Positions 1 through 8,258 of a stretch of 64,000 nucleotides of DNA are shown one piece after another. The translations under genes were made by a program, and so were the position numbers. A model generated the notes under the pieces. The model ran no database searches, was not told where the DNA came from, and saw only the letters and a list, made by a program, of their open reading frames with translations. Within the stretch, counting starts at the first letter, position 1, and every line of letters starts with the position of its first letter. Origin of the DNA: Acidobacteriota bacterium. Lineage in GTDB: Bacteria > Acidobacteriota > Terriglobia > Terriglobales > Acidobacteriaceae. The DNA lies in NCBI GenBank assembly GCA_021780315.1, contig JAJXYY010000047.1, positions 1 to 64,000 on the forward strand, read 5' to 3'.

Positions 1-2974
1 GTTCGTGATTGAGATCGGGCGAATTCGCAAACTGTTCTTTGCTATTGCTGACCGCTTGTTGCCTCAAGGTGTCCGACTCCATCAATTTGCCCTTGATGAC
101 ATCGTTCACATAGACGAGCTTGTCACCCTCGGTAGTGTCCGCTCCGAAGAGGTCATTGACCTTTGCGATAATCTCGCCGAGACGCGCCTTTTCCTTCTCC
201 TGTACCGAGCCGGAGCCCGCATCGGTCAGTGGCTTCAACGTGGGCGAGTCCCCTTCGCCAAGAGGCAAAGCGCGGCTTCCGCGATCACGCAGGATGTGGT
301 GCGTGAGCACCACTTGCGAGAGATCGACTCCGTCCCGCTCGCGGCCAAACTCCAACAGTGGCGTAAGCCGCTTGTAAAAGATGGCTCGCTTCTCCAGCCC
401 TGTATTTCCGTAGTCGAAGACCTGCGACAGGAAGGTATAGGCATGACCAAAGCTGCCCATGTCACGCTTGAAGAGCATCAGCGTCTCCATTTCCGCGTGA
501 GCATCTTCGACCGCACTTTCATCAGATCCCGCCTTCGCGACTTTCCAACGCTCATGAGCGGCTTTGAACTGGCGCACCAGCCTATCCGCCACCGGCTCCA
601 GAGCGCGCACTAGATCACCCTGCTTTGACTGCGGATTTAGCTCAACCGTGGCCACCCGCTCAACCTCGAACTCGTCATAGTGCCCGGCTGCATCCAGCTT
701 GGCACGTAGGTTGTAGACGAGGTTGGGGTCCGTCACATCTTCCAGGGTGGCCGTGGTGTAGTACGTGCGGAAAGCTTCCAACACCTCCTCGGCCTCATTC
801 ACGAAGTCCAGGACGAACGTTGTGTCCTTAGTGCCAAACGTGCCAGAGTAGGCCCGGTTCAAGCGCGATAGCGTCTGTACTGCCTGAATGCCACCGAGCC
901 GTTTATCTACATACATCCCGCATAGCAGCGGCTGGTCGAAGCCAGTCTGGAACTTGTTGGCGACTAGAAGGATTTGGTACTCGTCCGTCTTGAAGGCCTC
1001 GCGTATATCGCGCCCGCGCAGATTCGGATTCAGCACTTGGCTGTTCTCGGTGAACGGGTCTTCGCCAGACGCTTTATCGTTTACCTCACCGGAGAACGCG
1101 ACCAACGCGCTCAAACGATAGCCCCGCGACTGAATGTACTTCTGCATGGCGAGCTGCCAGCGCACTGCCTCTAGCCGACTACCGACAACGACCATCGCCT
1201 TCGCGTGGCCAGCGAGGAGGGGCTGCACATTCTCAAGATAATGCTCAACCACTACCTGCACCTTCTGCGAGATGTTGTACGGGTGCAGCCGCACCCAACG
1301 CATGATGCCCTTCATTGCCGTAGAGCGTTCGACCTCTGTTTCGTCGTACTCCTTGCCATCATGGGCGAGCCTGAAGGCCAGCTTGTAGGTCGTGTAGTTC
1401 TCCAACACATCGAGGATGAAGCCCTCCTCGATGGCTTGCCTCATGCTGTAGACATGGAATGCCTCGGGCACGTTCGTCGGCCCTGCTGGCTGATCTGACT
1501 CTGGTCTGCGGCCAAACAACTCCAAAGTCTTTGCCTTCGGTGTCGCCGTGAACGCAACGTAGGTGATGCCCGTGTCGGCGGTGCGAGCCGTCATCTGCGC
1601 TCGTAGCACGTCATCGAAGCCAACCTCACCGCCGTCCTCGATCTCCTGCCACTCTTCGGCGCTGAGCACCTGTTTCAGCTTCGCGGCTGCCTCGCCTGTC
1701 TGCGAACTATGCGCTTCATCGGCAATCACAGCGAAGCGTTTACCCTCCGACGCTGCAAGCTCACGAACCTTCTCCAGGGCGAACGGAAAAGTCTGAATGG
1801 TGCAAACGACGATCTTCTTGTCACCGGAGAGCGCCTCCGCAAGTTCCTTGCTCTTGCTGCCGCTGACGCCTTTGATGCTGGTCACGACGCCTGTCGTGCG
1901 CTGGAAATCGAAGATGGCGTCCTGCAACTGCTGGTCGATCACGTTGCGGTCGCTGACAACAATGACCGAGTCGAAGACCTTCTTGTGGTCGGCATTATGC
2001 AGGTCTGCGAAGAAATGGGCCGTCCATGCAATCGAGTTCGTCTTGCCCGAACCTGCCGAGTGCTGGATCAGATACTTGCCGCCCGCACCCTCCGCCTTTA
2101 CGGCGTTCAACAGCTTCCGAGTCGCGTCGAGCTGGTGATATCGCGGGAAGAGGTAGTGGGTCAGCTTTTTCTTGTCGTCCTTTTCGGTGACGAGGTATCG
2201 GCCAAGGATGTCGAGAAAGCTCTCGCGCTCCCAGACCTCCTCCCACAGATAGCTGGTTCGATGGCCTGACGGCGATGGCGGATTGCCGGCCCCGCCGTTG
2301 TCCCCCTTGTTGAATGGCAGAAAGCGAGTCGCTGGCCCTGCCAGCCGGGTCGTCATTTGGGCTTCGGAGTTCGAGACGGCGAAGTGAACCAGCGCACCGC
2401 CGGGAAAGCTCAACAGCGGCTCGGACTTCTGGCCTTTCGGCTGCGGATGCCGGTCGAACCGATACTGGTCTATGGCGTCCTTCACGCTCTGGGTAAAGTC
2501 TGACTTCAACTCCACCGTGGCGACCGGCAGGCCATTCAGAAAGAAGACGAGATCAAGGCAGTTCTCATTGCCCTCGGAGTAGCGCACCTGACGGACGACA
2601 CGCAAGCGGTTGGTCGCGTATCGGGTGGTGATCGCGGTATTGATGCCGGATGCAGGACGAAACTGCGCCAGCGCAATCTTGCTCTTCACGGGGAATAGCT
2701 CGATGCCGTTCCGGAGTACATCAAGCGTTCCGCGTGTGTCCAGATTCTGGCGGAGCTGGTCGAGTAGGCGGGTGTCGGCTCCAAGTCCGTGTCCCTTCGC
2801 CAACGCCTGCCACGCCTCCGGCTGCGACTCCTGCACCCACGCAATCACATCCTCGGGGAACAACGCCCGTGCCCGGTCGTACTGCGCGGAGACGCCCTCT
2901 TCATAGACCCAGCCATGCTGCGCGAGGTGCTCGGCAATCTCGGCCTCGAAGTGAATCTCTTTGTGCAGGCTCAT
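1..2974 (-). CDS. hsdR: Type I restriction enzyme subunit R (partial, cut by left edge)
   Basis: Motor and nuclease subunit of a type I restriction-modification complex; it translocates unmodified DNA using ATP and cuts it in the cytoplasm. The frame begins at ATG 2974 and stays open to the window edge, giving about 990 residues. The family is usually 1000-1100 residues long, so only the extreme C-terminus is missing. An N-terminal PD-(D/E)xK nuclease is visible as Asp141 and VELK (Glu155, Lys157). The SF2 helicase part has Walker A HSAGSGKT (about 305-312), DEAH in VIADEAHSSQ (about 419-422) and FTATP. It is the last gene of the hsd operon; its ATG overlaps the hsdS stop as ATGA. No internal stop or frameshift was seen, so it is probably functional. 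Confidence 0.95.
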   Translation of the reverse strand, partial: MSLHKEIHFEAEIAEHLAQHGWVYEEGVSAQYDRARALFPEDVIAWVQESQPEAWQALAKGHGLGADTRLLDQLRQNLDTRGTLDVLRNGIELFPVKSKIALAQFRPASGINTAITTRYATNRLRVVRQVRYSEGNENCLDLVFFLNGLPVATVELKSDFTQSVKDAIDQYRFDRHPQPKGQKSEPLLSFPGGALVHFAVSNSEAQMTTRLAGPATRFLPFNKGDNGGAGNPPSPSGHRTSYLWEEVWERESFLDILGRYLVTEKDDKKKLTHYLFPRYHQLDATRKLLNAVKAEGAGGKYLIQHSAGSGKTNSIAWTAHFFADLHNADHKKVFDSVIVVSDRNVIDQQLQDAIFDFQRTTGVVTSIKGVSGSKSKELAEALSGDKKIVVCTIQTFPFALEKVRELAASEGKRFAVIADEAHSSQTGEAAAKLKQVLSAEEWQEIEDGGEVGFDDVLRAQMTARTADTGITYVAFTATPKAKTLELFGRRPESDQPAGPTNVPEAFHVYSMRQAIEEGFILDVLENYTTYKLAFRLAHDGKEYDETEVERSTAMKGIMRWVRLHPYNISQKVQVVVEHYLENVQPLLAGHAKAMVVVGSRLEAVRWQLAMQKYIQSRGYRLSALVAFSGEVNDKASGEDPFTENSQVLNPNLRGRDIREAFKTDEYQILLVANKFQTGFDQPLLCGMYVDKRLGGIQAVQTLSRLNRAYSGTFGTKDTTFVLDFVNEAEEVLEAFRTYYTTATLEDVTDPNLVYNLRAKLDAAGHYDEFEVERVATVELNPQSKQGDLVRALEPVADRLVRQFKAAHERWKVAKAGSDESAVEDAHAEMETLMLFKRDMGSFGHAYTFLSQVFDYGNTGLEKRAIFYKRLTPLLEFGRERDGVDLSQVVLTHHILRDRGSRALPLGEGDSPTLKPLTDAGSGSVQEKEKARLGEIIAKVNDLFGADTTEGDKLVYVNDVIKGKLMESDTLRQQAVSNSKEQFANSPDLNHE

Positions 2975-4284
2975 GCAGCCTCTTTCGGCGTGTAGTTGCG
3001 AACATCGATCTTGCCGGTGACTGCTGCGGAGATGAGCGCGCTGCGGCGTTCTTGAAGAAGATTAATTCCAAGTTCAGCCTGAGAACGAAGTCCGGCAAAT
3101 TCCGCATCTCGCCTACCCAAATAACTAACTATTGCTGACTGCTCTTCGACGCTTGGGATCGCGACCGGGCGAGAAGACATCTTAGAAACAGGAATTCTGG
3201 AGCGGGTGGAACCAGTAGCCAGTCTACCCGCATCAGTTGGCGCACCGATGCTGAGCTGTGCGGCAACAAACTCCGGCAACGCATCATGGGTTAGGCGAAA
3301 TCGGAAGCAGTCGGCCTTGACCATTGCGGGTTCAATTTTGGAGGGTGCCACGCAAGCTCGGCCCACAGCGTTCCGCTCATCACCCAGACCCGCGATGAGT
3401 AAATCCCTGCTGATAACATCGTGGTCGCCAAGATCCGCATAGTGAACTGGATCGATAAAGGCTGCATCCGTCCCGTCAAATACTCCATCGCGAATGTTTT
3501 GCAATCGTATTACTCGGATTCCCGCATCGACATAGTGGTCAGATTTCAGTCCTGAGCCAAATGGTCCATCGCAAGCCGATTCGGTTATACGACCCAAGCT
3601 CAGAACGCGCCAATGGACTGGAATGCTTGCCATCCACTCAACCTCAGAGTCCTTCATTGGGGCATCGGGATTGAGGCCCTTGGTGACGGCGTGCGAGATG
3701 ACCGCCTGACGTTTCTCCTTAAGCAACTCGATCAGCCGCCGCTGCTCCTCAATCAGCGCATCGATCTTGGCCGTCTCTTGAGCAATAAAGTCCGCGACCC
3801 TAACCTGCTCCGCAATGGGAGGCGTGGCAAGGACCATATTCGCCATGAAATCCCAACCAACACGAGGCATCTTTGAACCGAAAGTTGATCCGTCAATCAG
3901 TGCAATCGAGTCTCGGTTTATTAGTTGGTGGAAAAGGAACCTGCCCGATATGAAGGGACTCGGACGCATTACATGAAAGTCGCCGACGGCTTCGCCTTCA
4001 GACTCTGCGAGATAAGCCTTTGCGAGGTATGGTCGTAATTTTCCGAACAGGAGATCACCGATTCGAAAACTGGTTCCGTCACCCTCAAACTTGGTCTCGG
4101 AAGGCAATAGCCGACCGGTCCATGATTCAATGTTTTCGAGCGCCAATGGATTTGTTTGTTGTGTTGCTTTCTCCGTTACTAGTCGCGCGCTATATCGCAG
4201 GCGTCGTACTTGCCAATGCTCCGGCACCTTACCCAGCCACTCCACCCCACTGTCCTTGTATCGCTCGTAACGCGGAAAGCTCAT
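2971..4284 (-). CDS. hsdS: Type I restriction-modification specificity subunit S
   Basis: DNA-recognition subunit that sets the target sequence for methylation and restriction and assembles with HsdM and HsdR. At 437 residues it has normal family length. Two target-recognition domains are visible, each opening with the typical proline-His-Trp phrase: VPEHWQVRRL near residue 20 and IPVHWRVLSLGRI near residue 221. Each is followed by a conserved helical spacer (IDALIEEQRRLIELLKEKR near 175-195, and LLQERRSALISAAVTGKIDV near the C-terminus). It overlaps the upstream nuclease gene by 4 nt (4281-4284) and hsdR by 4 nt (2971-2974), so translation is coupled on both sides. Recognition domains vary between strains, so the target sequence cannot be predicted. 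Confidence 0.95.
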   Translation of the reverse strand: MSFPRYERYKDSGVEWLGKVPEHWQVRRLRYSARLVTEKATQQTNPLALENIESWTGRLLPSETKFEGDGTSFRIGDLLFGKLRPYLAKAYLAESEGEAVGDFHVMRPSPFISGRFLFHQLINRDSIALIDGSTFGSKMPRVGWDFMANMVLATPPIAEQVRVADFIAQETAKIDALIEEQRRLIELLKEKRQAVISHAVTKGLNPDAPMKDSEVEWMASIPVHWRVLSLGRITESACDGPFGSGLKSDHYVDAGIRVIRLQNIRDGVFDGTDAAFIDPVHYADLGDHDVISRDLLIAGLGDERNAVGRACVAPSKIEPAMVKADCFRFRLTHDALPEFVAAQLSIGAPTDAGRLATGSTRSRIPVSKMSSRPVAIPSVEEQSAIVSYLGRRDAEFAGLRSQAELGINLLQERRSALISAAVTGKIDVRNYTPKEAA

Positions 4285-5324
4285 TCAGCGTCACCTTCCC
4301 GCGTGTCCTGAATGTAGAACTCCTGGAGCTTAGCTTGGAGAAGTTTTTTGTCAGGAAGCGCCGTCTGATACTCGGCGATGAGTGCAGGTGACAGAGTTCG
4401 GCTCAATGCGTATTCCACCACCTTATCTTCCTTGCTGGCACAGAGCAGCACGCCGATGGAAGGCTGTTCATGTGCCTTACGCACGTCGCGGTCCAGCGCC
4501 TCCAGATAGAAGGTCAGCTTGCCGAGATGTTCAGGCTCGAACCGCTGCACCTTGAGTTCAAACGCAACCAGGCAGTTGAGGCCACGATGGAAGAAAAGCA
4601 GGTCGAGCGCAAAGTCCCGTGTCCCCACCTGCACGGGAAACTCCGAGCCTATGAAGCAGAAATCCCGGCCAAGCTCCAGTAGGAAATCCTTCATCCGGTT
4701 AAGCAATGCGCGGTGAAGGTCGTTCTCGGTGTGTTCTCGCGGCAAGCCGAGAAACTCAACGTTATAGGCGTCCCGAAAAACATCGACTGCCTCCGGGTGC
4801 ATTTGTCTCACCGCTGCCGAGACTTTTGGCGGCGACAGCACCACTCGCTCAAAGAGAGCTGCGCTGAACTGGCGTTCCAACTGGCGGCTTGACCAGCGTT
4901 CCTTCGCTGCCATGCGGACATAGAACTCGCGCTCTTCGGGCCGCTTGCTCTGGCCAAGGATGATGAGGTGATGGGTCCAAGGTAATTGTCTCAGCAGTGC
5001 CGAGACAATTGCTTCATCCCTATATGCCTCGTAAAACTGCTTCATTCTAAATAGGTTGGGTCGGGAGAAGCCGCGCAGCCCCGGATGCGAATGGGCGATG
5101 AAACGGGCCAGATTCTCGACCGTTCCAGAACCCCACTCGGCAGCTTCAATCTTGCGGCTAATGTACTCACCCACTTGCCAGTAGAGGTCGATGAGCGCAG
5201 TGTTTACGGCGCGGTAGGCGTTTTGCTGAGACGTAGCGATCAACGCGACGATCTCGGCGAAACCGTCGGGAGCGGGCTGCGGTACCGCCAACGCGGACTT
5301 CTGCCGTTTCGGCTTTGTCGTCAT
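4281..5324 (-). CDS. DUF1016/YhcG-type PD-(D/E)xK nuclease-like protein inside the hsd operon
   Basis: The 347-residue protein matches the DUF1016 (YhcG) family, made of an N-terminal helical domain and a C-terminal PD-(D/E)xK nuclease fold. The N-terminal part shows the family pattern YWQVGEYISRKI and a Trp-rich segment (LPWTHHLIILGQ, KERWSSRQLERQF). The C-terminal part shows FALDLLFFHRGLNCLVAFELK, which supplies the Asp and Glu-x-Lys of the nuclease core. It sits between hsdM and hsdS with 4-nt overlaps at both ends, so it is a structural part of the operon rather than a chance neighbour. Its job is not established; a nuclease or DNA-binding accessory of the restriction system is the natural inference. 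Confidence 0.88.
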   Translation of the reverse strand: MTTKPKRQKSALAVPQPAPDGFAEIVALIATSQQNAYRAVNTALIDLYWQVGEYISRKIEAAEWGSGTVENLARFIAHSHPGLRGFSRPNLFRMKQFYEAYRDEAIVSALLRQLPWTHHLIILGQSKRPEEREFYVRMAAKERWSSRQLERQFSAALFERVVLSPPKVSAAVRQMHPEAVDVFRDAYNVEFLGLPREHTENDLHRALLNRMKDFLLELGRDFCFIGSEFPVQVGTRDFALDLLFFHRGLNCLVAFELKVQRFEPEHLGKLTFYLEALDRDVRKAHEQPSIGVLLCASKEDKVVEYALSRTLSPALIAEYQTALPDKKLLQAKLQEFYIQDTREGDAE

Positions 5325-7054
5325 GCGCTCAACCCCGCAATCATAGTCAGAATACGGTCGGTGACGACCTTGAGGTCGGCGTCGATCTCCGCAAGCTCCC
5401 GTGGTGGCTTGAAGACGTAGAAGTGCCGGTTGAACGGGATCTCATACCCAACTTTGGTCTTCTCGTGATCGATCCAAGCGTCCGGCGCGTGGGGCAACAC
5501 CTCGCGTTCGAAGTAAATCTCCACATCCTCACTGAGCGGGACGTTCTCAGTATCGCGGAGGTCGGCATCGGGCATCGGCTTTCCCTTCATCTTGCCCTTG
5601 GTGCCGAAGACAACCTTGCCCTCAGCGTCGCGCATGGGGCGCTCAACCGTAATCGTGCGATAGCCAAAGCTCTCGTTCGGGAAGATGAGCGAGATCGGCA
5701 CACCGTCGCGCCGAACCTCCTTGAACTCGCAAAAGATGCGTGTGATCTCGTCGATGTGCTCCGGGCTAAGCTCCTTGCGCTTGTCGCCCAGGCTCTTCCG
5801 CATCCGCTGCCAGAAGCTGGAGGCATCGATCAACTGCAGCTTGCCCTTGCGATGTGGGAGCTTATGGTTTGTCACAACCCACAGGTATGTCGAGATGCCC
5901 GTGTTGTAGAACATCTCCGTGGGCAACGCGACGATGGCCTCGACGAGGTCACTCTCCAAGAGATACTGCCGGATATTGCTCTCACCAGAACCGGCCCCAC
6001 CTGTAAACAGCGGCGAACCGTTCTGGACGATGCAGAACCGCGCCCCGCCATCGGCGAGCGGTCGCATCTTCTTTACCAGATGAAGCATGAACAAGAGCGA
6101 TCCGTCCGAGATGCGCGGTAGTCCGGGGCCAAAGCGCCCATTGAAGCCCTGCTCGTCATACTCCTTGCGGACGGCCTTCTCTGACTGCTTCCATTCCACG
6201 CCGAAGGGCGGATTGGAGAGCATGTAATCGAACACCTGATGTGCGTGGCCGTCGTTGGCGAGCGTGTCCCCCGGTTTGATATTCGCGACATCCTGCCCCT
6301 TGATGAGCATGTCGGCTTTACAGATGGCGTAGGACTCATCATTCAACTCTTGACCGGATACAGTCAGCCGCGCCTTCGGGTTGTGCTCATGAACCCATTC
6401 GCCTGCCACAGAGAGCATTCCGCCCGTCCCGGCTGTCGGGTCATAAATCGTCCTGACAACGCCGGGTTTGGAAAGAACATCATCATCCTCGGCGAAGATG
6501 AGGTTGACCATGAGGCGAATGACCTCGCGGGGAGTGAAGTGCTCGCCGGCGGTTTCATTCGAGAGTTCGGCAAACTTGCGAATCAGCTCCTCGAAGATGG
6601 TCCCCATGTCCGCGTTGCTGACCCTGTCCGGGTGAAGGTCGATCTTGCTGAACTTCTCGGTGACAAGGTAGAGCAGGTCGGCGTTGGCAAGTCGTTCGAT
6701 CTGCGCCTCCAGCTTAAAGCGGGCGAAGATATCTTTGACGTTAGGTGAAAAGCTGTGCAGGTAAGCCGCCAGATTGGCAGCGATATTGTCCTGGTCGCCG
6801 ATGATGGCCTTCAAATCCATTGGCGAGGTGTTGTAGAACGTGGCACCGGAGGCACGAGTCAGGAACGGATTGACGCTGACAGCAGAGAACTCGCGTTTCG
6901 CCGCCTCCTTAAGCACAGCCTTCTTCGTAGGCTCAAGAACGCAGTCCATACGACGTAGAACCGTAAACGGCAGAATCACTTGGCCGTACTCGTGGGGCTT
7001 GTACTTGCCACGCAGCAAGTCCGCCACGGCCCAAATGAAAGAGGAAAGATTCAT
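5321..7054 (-). CDS. hsdM: Type I restriction-modification DNA methyltransferase subunit M
   Basis: N6-adenine methyltransferase subunit that protects the host at sites chosen by HsdS, using S-adenosylmethionine. The 577-residue protein has the N-terminal HsdM helical domain (about 1-160) and a class gamma methyltransferase core. The SAM-binding motif is DPTAGTGGM (about 207-215) and the catalytic motif IV is SNPPFG (about 280-285). The C-terminal part (about 400-577) is the usual HsdS-contact extension. It is the first gene of the operon and overlaps the DUF1016 gene by ATGA at 5321-5324. The region upstream (7055-7245) is shared with the divergent integrase gene and contains a long inverted repeat that could affect both. 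Confidence 0.96.
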   Translation of the reverse strand: MNLSSFIWAVADLLRGKYKPHEYGQVILPFTVLRRMDCVLEPTKKAVLKEAAKREFSAVSVNPFLTRASGATFYNTSPMDLKAIIGDQDNIAANLAAYLHSFSPNVKDIFARFKLEAQIERLANADLLYLVTEKFSKIDLHPDRVSNADMGTIFEELIRKFAELSNETAGEHFTPREVIRLMVNLIFAEDDDVLSKPGVVRTIYDPTAGTGGMLSVAGEWVHEHNPKARLTVSGQELNDESYAICKADMLIKGQDVANIKPGDTLANDGHAHQVFDYMLSNPPFGVEWKQSEKAVRKEYDEQGFNGRFGPGLPRISDGSLLFMLHLVKKMRPLADGGARFCIVQNGSPLFTGGAGSGESNIRQYLLESDLVEAIVALPTEMFYNTGISTYLWVVTNHKLPHRKGKLQLIDASSFWQRMRKSLGDKRKELSPEHIDEITRIFCEFKEVRRDGVPISLIFPNESFGYRTITVERPMRDAEGKVVFGTKGKMKGKPMPDADLRDTENVPLSEDVEIYFEREVLPHAPDAWIDHEKTKVGYEIPFNRHFYVFKPPRELAEIDADLKVVTDRILTMIAGLSA

Positions 7055-7129
7055 CCTCGAATGTTATCGCGTTCGGGCCATAATCGCGTCACGGTGGCCG
7101 TGGAACAGTGATGAGGTCACGGAACCATT

Positions 7130-7168
7130 ACCATGCAAATCTGCCATTGCGTGTCCGATTTGCATGGT
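7130..7168. promoter_or_regulatory. Perfect 12-bp inverted repeat between hsdM and integrase
   Basis: ACCATGCAAATC at 7130-7141 is repeated in inverted form as GATTTGCATGGT at 7157-7168, with a 15-nt spacer. It lies in the 191-bp divergent gap, 76 bp before hsdM and 78 bp before the integrase. The long arms and spacing suit an operator for a dimeric regulator, a recombination-related site, or an RNA hairpin. No regulator gene is adjacent, so the function is open. Confidence 0.5.
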
Positions 7169-7245
7169 TGCTGCAATGTTAGTGGCTGTTTCATAGGACA
7201 TACTGATAATCTATATCCGATGGAACGGCCATCGGAGGGCATTCG

Positions 7246-8256
7246 ATGCGCGGCGTATACGAAAATCCGGAAGGCAGCGGCATTTGGTGGATTCACTACT
7301 ACGCGGCTGGAAAACGGCATCGAGAGAAAGTCGGTCGCAAGTCTGACGCGATCAAGCTCTACCAGAGCCGCAAGGCCGATGTGACGGCGGGGCGGAAACT
7401 TCCCGAGTTACGAGACAGTAAGGTGGTTCGCTTCTCCGAGTTGATCGATGACGCATTAGAGTTCGTAATCGACCACAAGGATCGCCGCAGCTATGTCAGC
7501 AAAGCCGAGATCGTCCGCAAAGCCTTCGGATCGACTCCCGCCGCTGAGATTACGCCGCAAGAGCTTGAACGTTGGCTCCGCTCCCACTGCAAGACGCCGG
7601 CCACCGCCAACCGATACAAGGCATTCATCTCCCTCTGCTACCGCGAGGGCGTCCACAACAATAAGACGACCATCAATCCCGCACGGCAGGTTCGACACCG
7701 GCGCGAGGGTGTTGGTCGCCTGCGCTTCCTGACTCGCGAAGAATACGACCGGCTCTATAAGGTCATCGAACGCCGATTCCCAGAGCATCTGGCCGAGTTC
7801 ATCATTTCCGTCAGCACAGGGATGCGCCTATCGGAGCAATACTCGTTGACCTGGGGACAGGTCCATCTCGACCGCCGCACCATCGACCTCACAAAGACAA
7901 AGAACGGCTCCGCAAGAACGGTCCACCTCAACGCCGACTCGGTAGCCGCTTTCCAGACGCTCAAGCATAAACTGCACAAACCCGCCGATCCGGTCTTCGT
8001 TCGACAAGGCTCTCGCTTCGACACGCGTTCGTGGTTTGTCCCCTGCTTGCAGGACGCGGAGATTGAAGGCTACGTCTGGCACTGCAACCGCCATACGTTC
8101 TGCTCCTGGCTCGCAATGGCGGGTGCGTCGATCAAGGAGATTCAAGAACTCGCCGGGCACAAGACAATCACAATGTCAGCAAGGTATAGCCACCTGTCAC
8201 CCGAACACCGGTTGTCAGTGATTGACCGTATCTCGTCGCGAGCGATCGAAAGCTAG
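7246..8256 (+). CDS. Tyrosine recombinase / integrase of the island
   Basis: Site-specific recombinase of the phage-integrase family, expected to integrate and excise the island. The 336-residue protein has an N-terminal SAM-like core-binding domain (about 60-145) and a catalytic domain with the full active set: Arg194 in STGMRLSEQ, Lys219 in KTKNGSAR, His279 and Arg282 in WHCNRH, His305 in ELAGHK and the nucleophile Tyr314 in SARYSHL. The second box reads HxNR rather than the commoner HxLR. Start ATG 7246 has a GGAGG about 7 nt upstream. It ends only 2 nt before the converging ATPase gene. Its closest candidate target is the tRNA-Leu gene 2.6 kb downstream. Confidence 0.93.
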   Translation: MRGVYENPEGSGIWWIHYYAAGKRHREKVGRKSDAIKLYQSRKADVTAGRKLPELRDSKVVRFSELIDDALEFVIDHKDRRSYVSKAEIVRKAFGSTPAAEITPQELERWLRSHCKTPATANRYKAFISLCYREGVHNNKTTINPARQVRHRREGVGRLRFLTREEYDRLYKVIERRFPEHLAEFIISVSTGMRLSEQYSLTWGQVHLDRRTIDLTKTKNGSARTVHLNADSVAAFQTLKHKLHKPADPVFVRQGSRFDTRSWFVPCLQDAEIEGYVWHCNRHTFCSWLAMAGASIKEIQELAGHKTITMSARYSHLSPEHRLSVIDRISSRAIES

Positions 8257-8258
8257 CA

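Noticed and set aside
1..7245. A second attachment site (copy of the tRNA-Leu 3' end) on the left part of the island
   Set aside because: No copy of the tRNA 3' sequence was seen left of the tRNA; the far end is probably outside the window.
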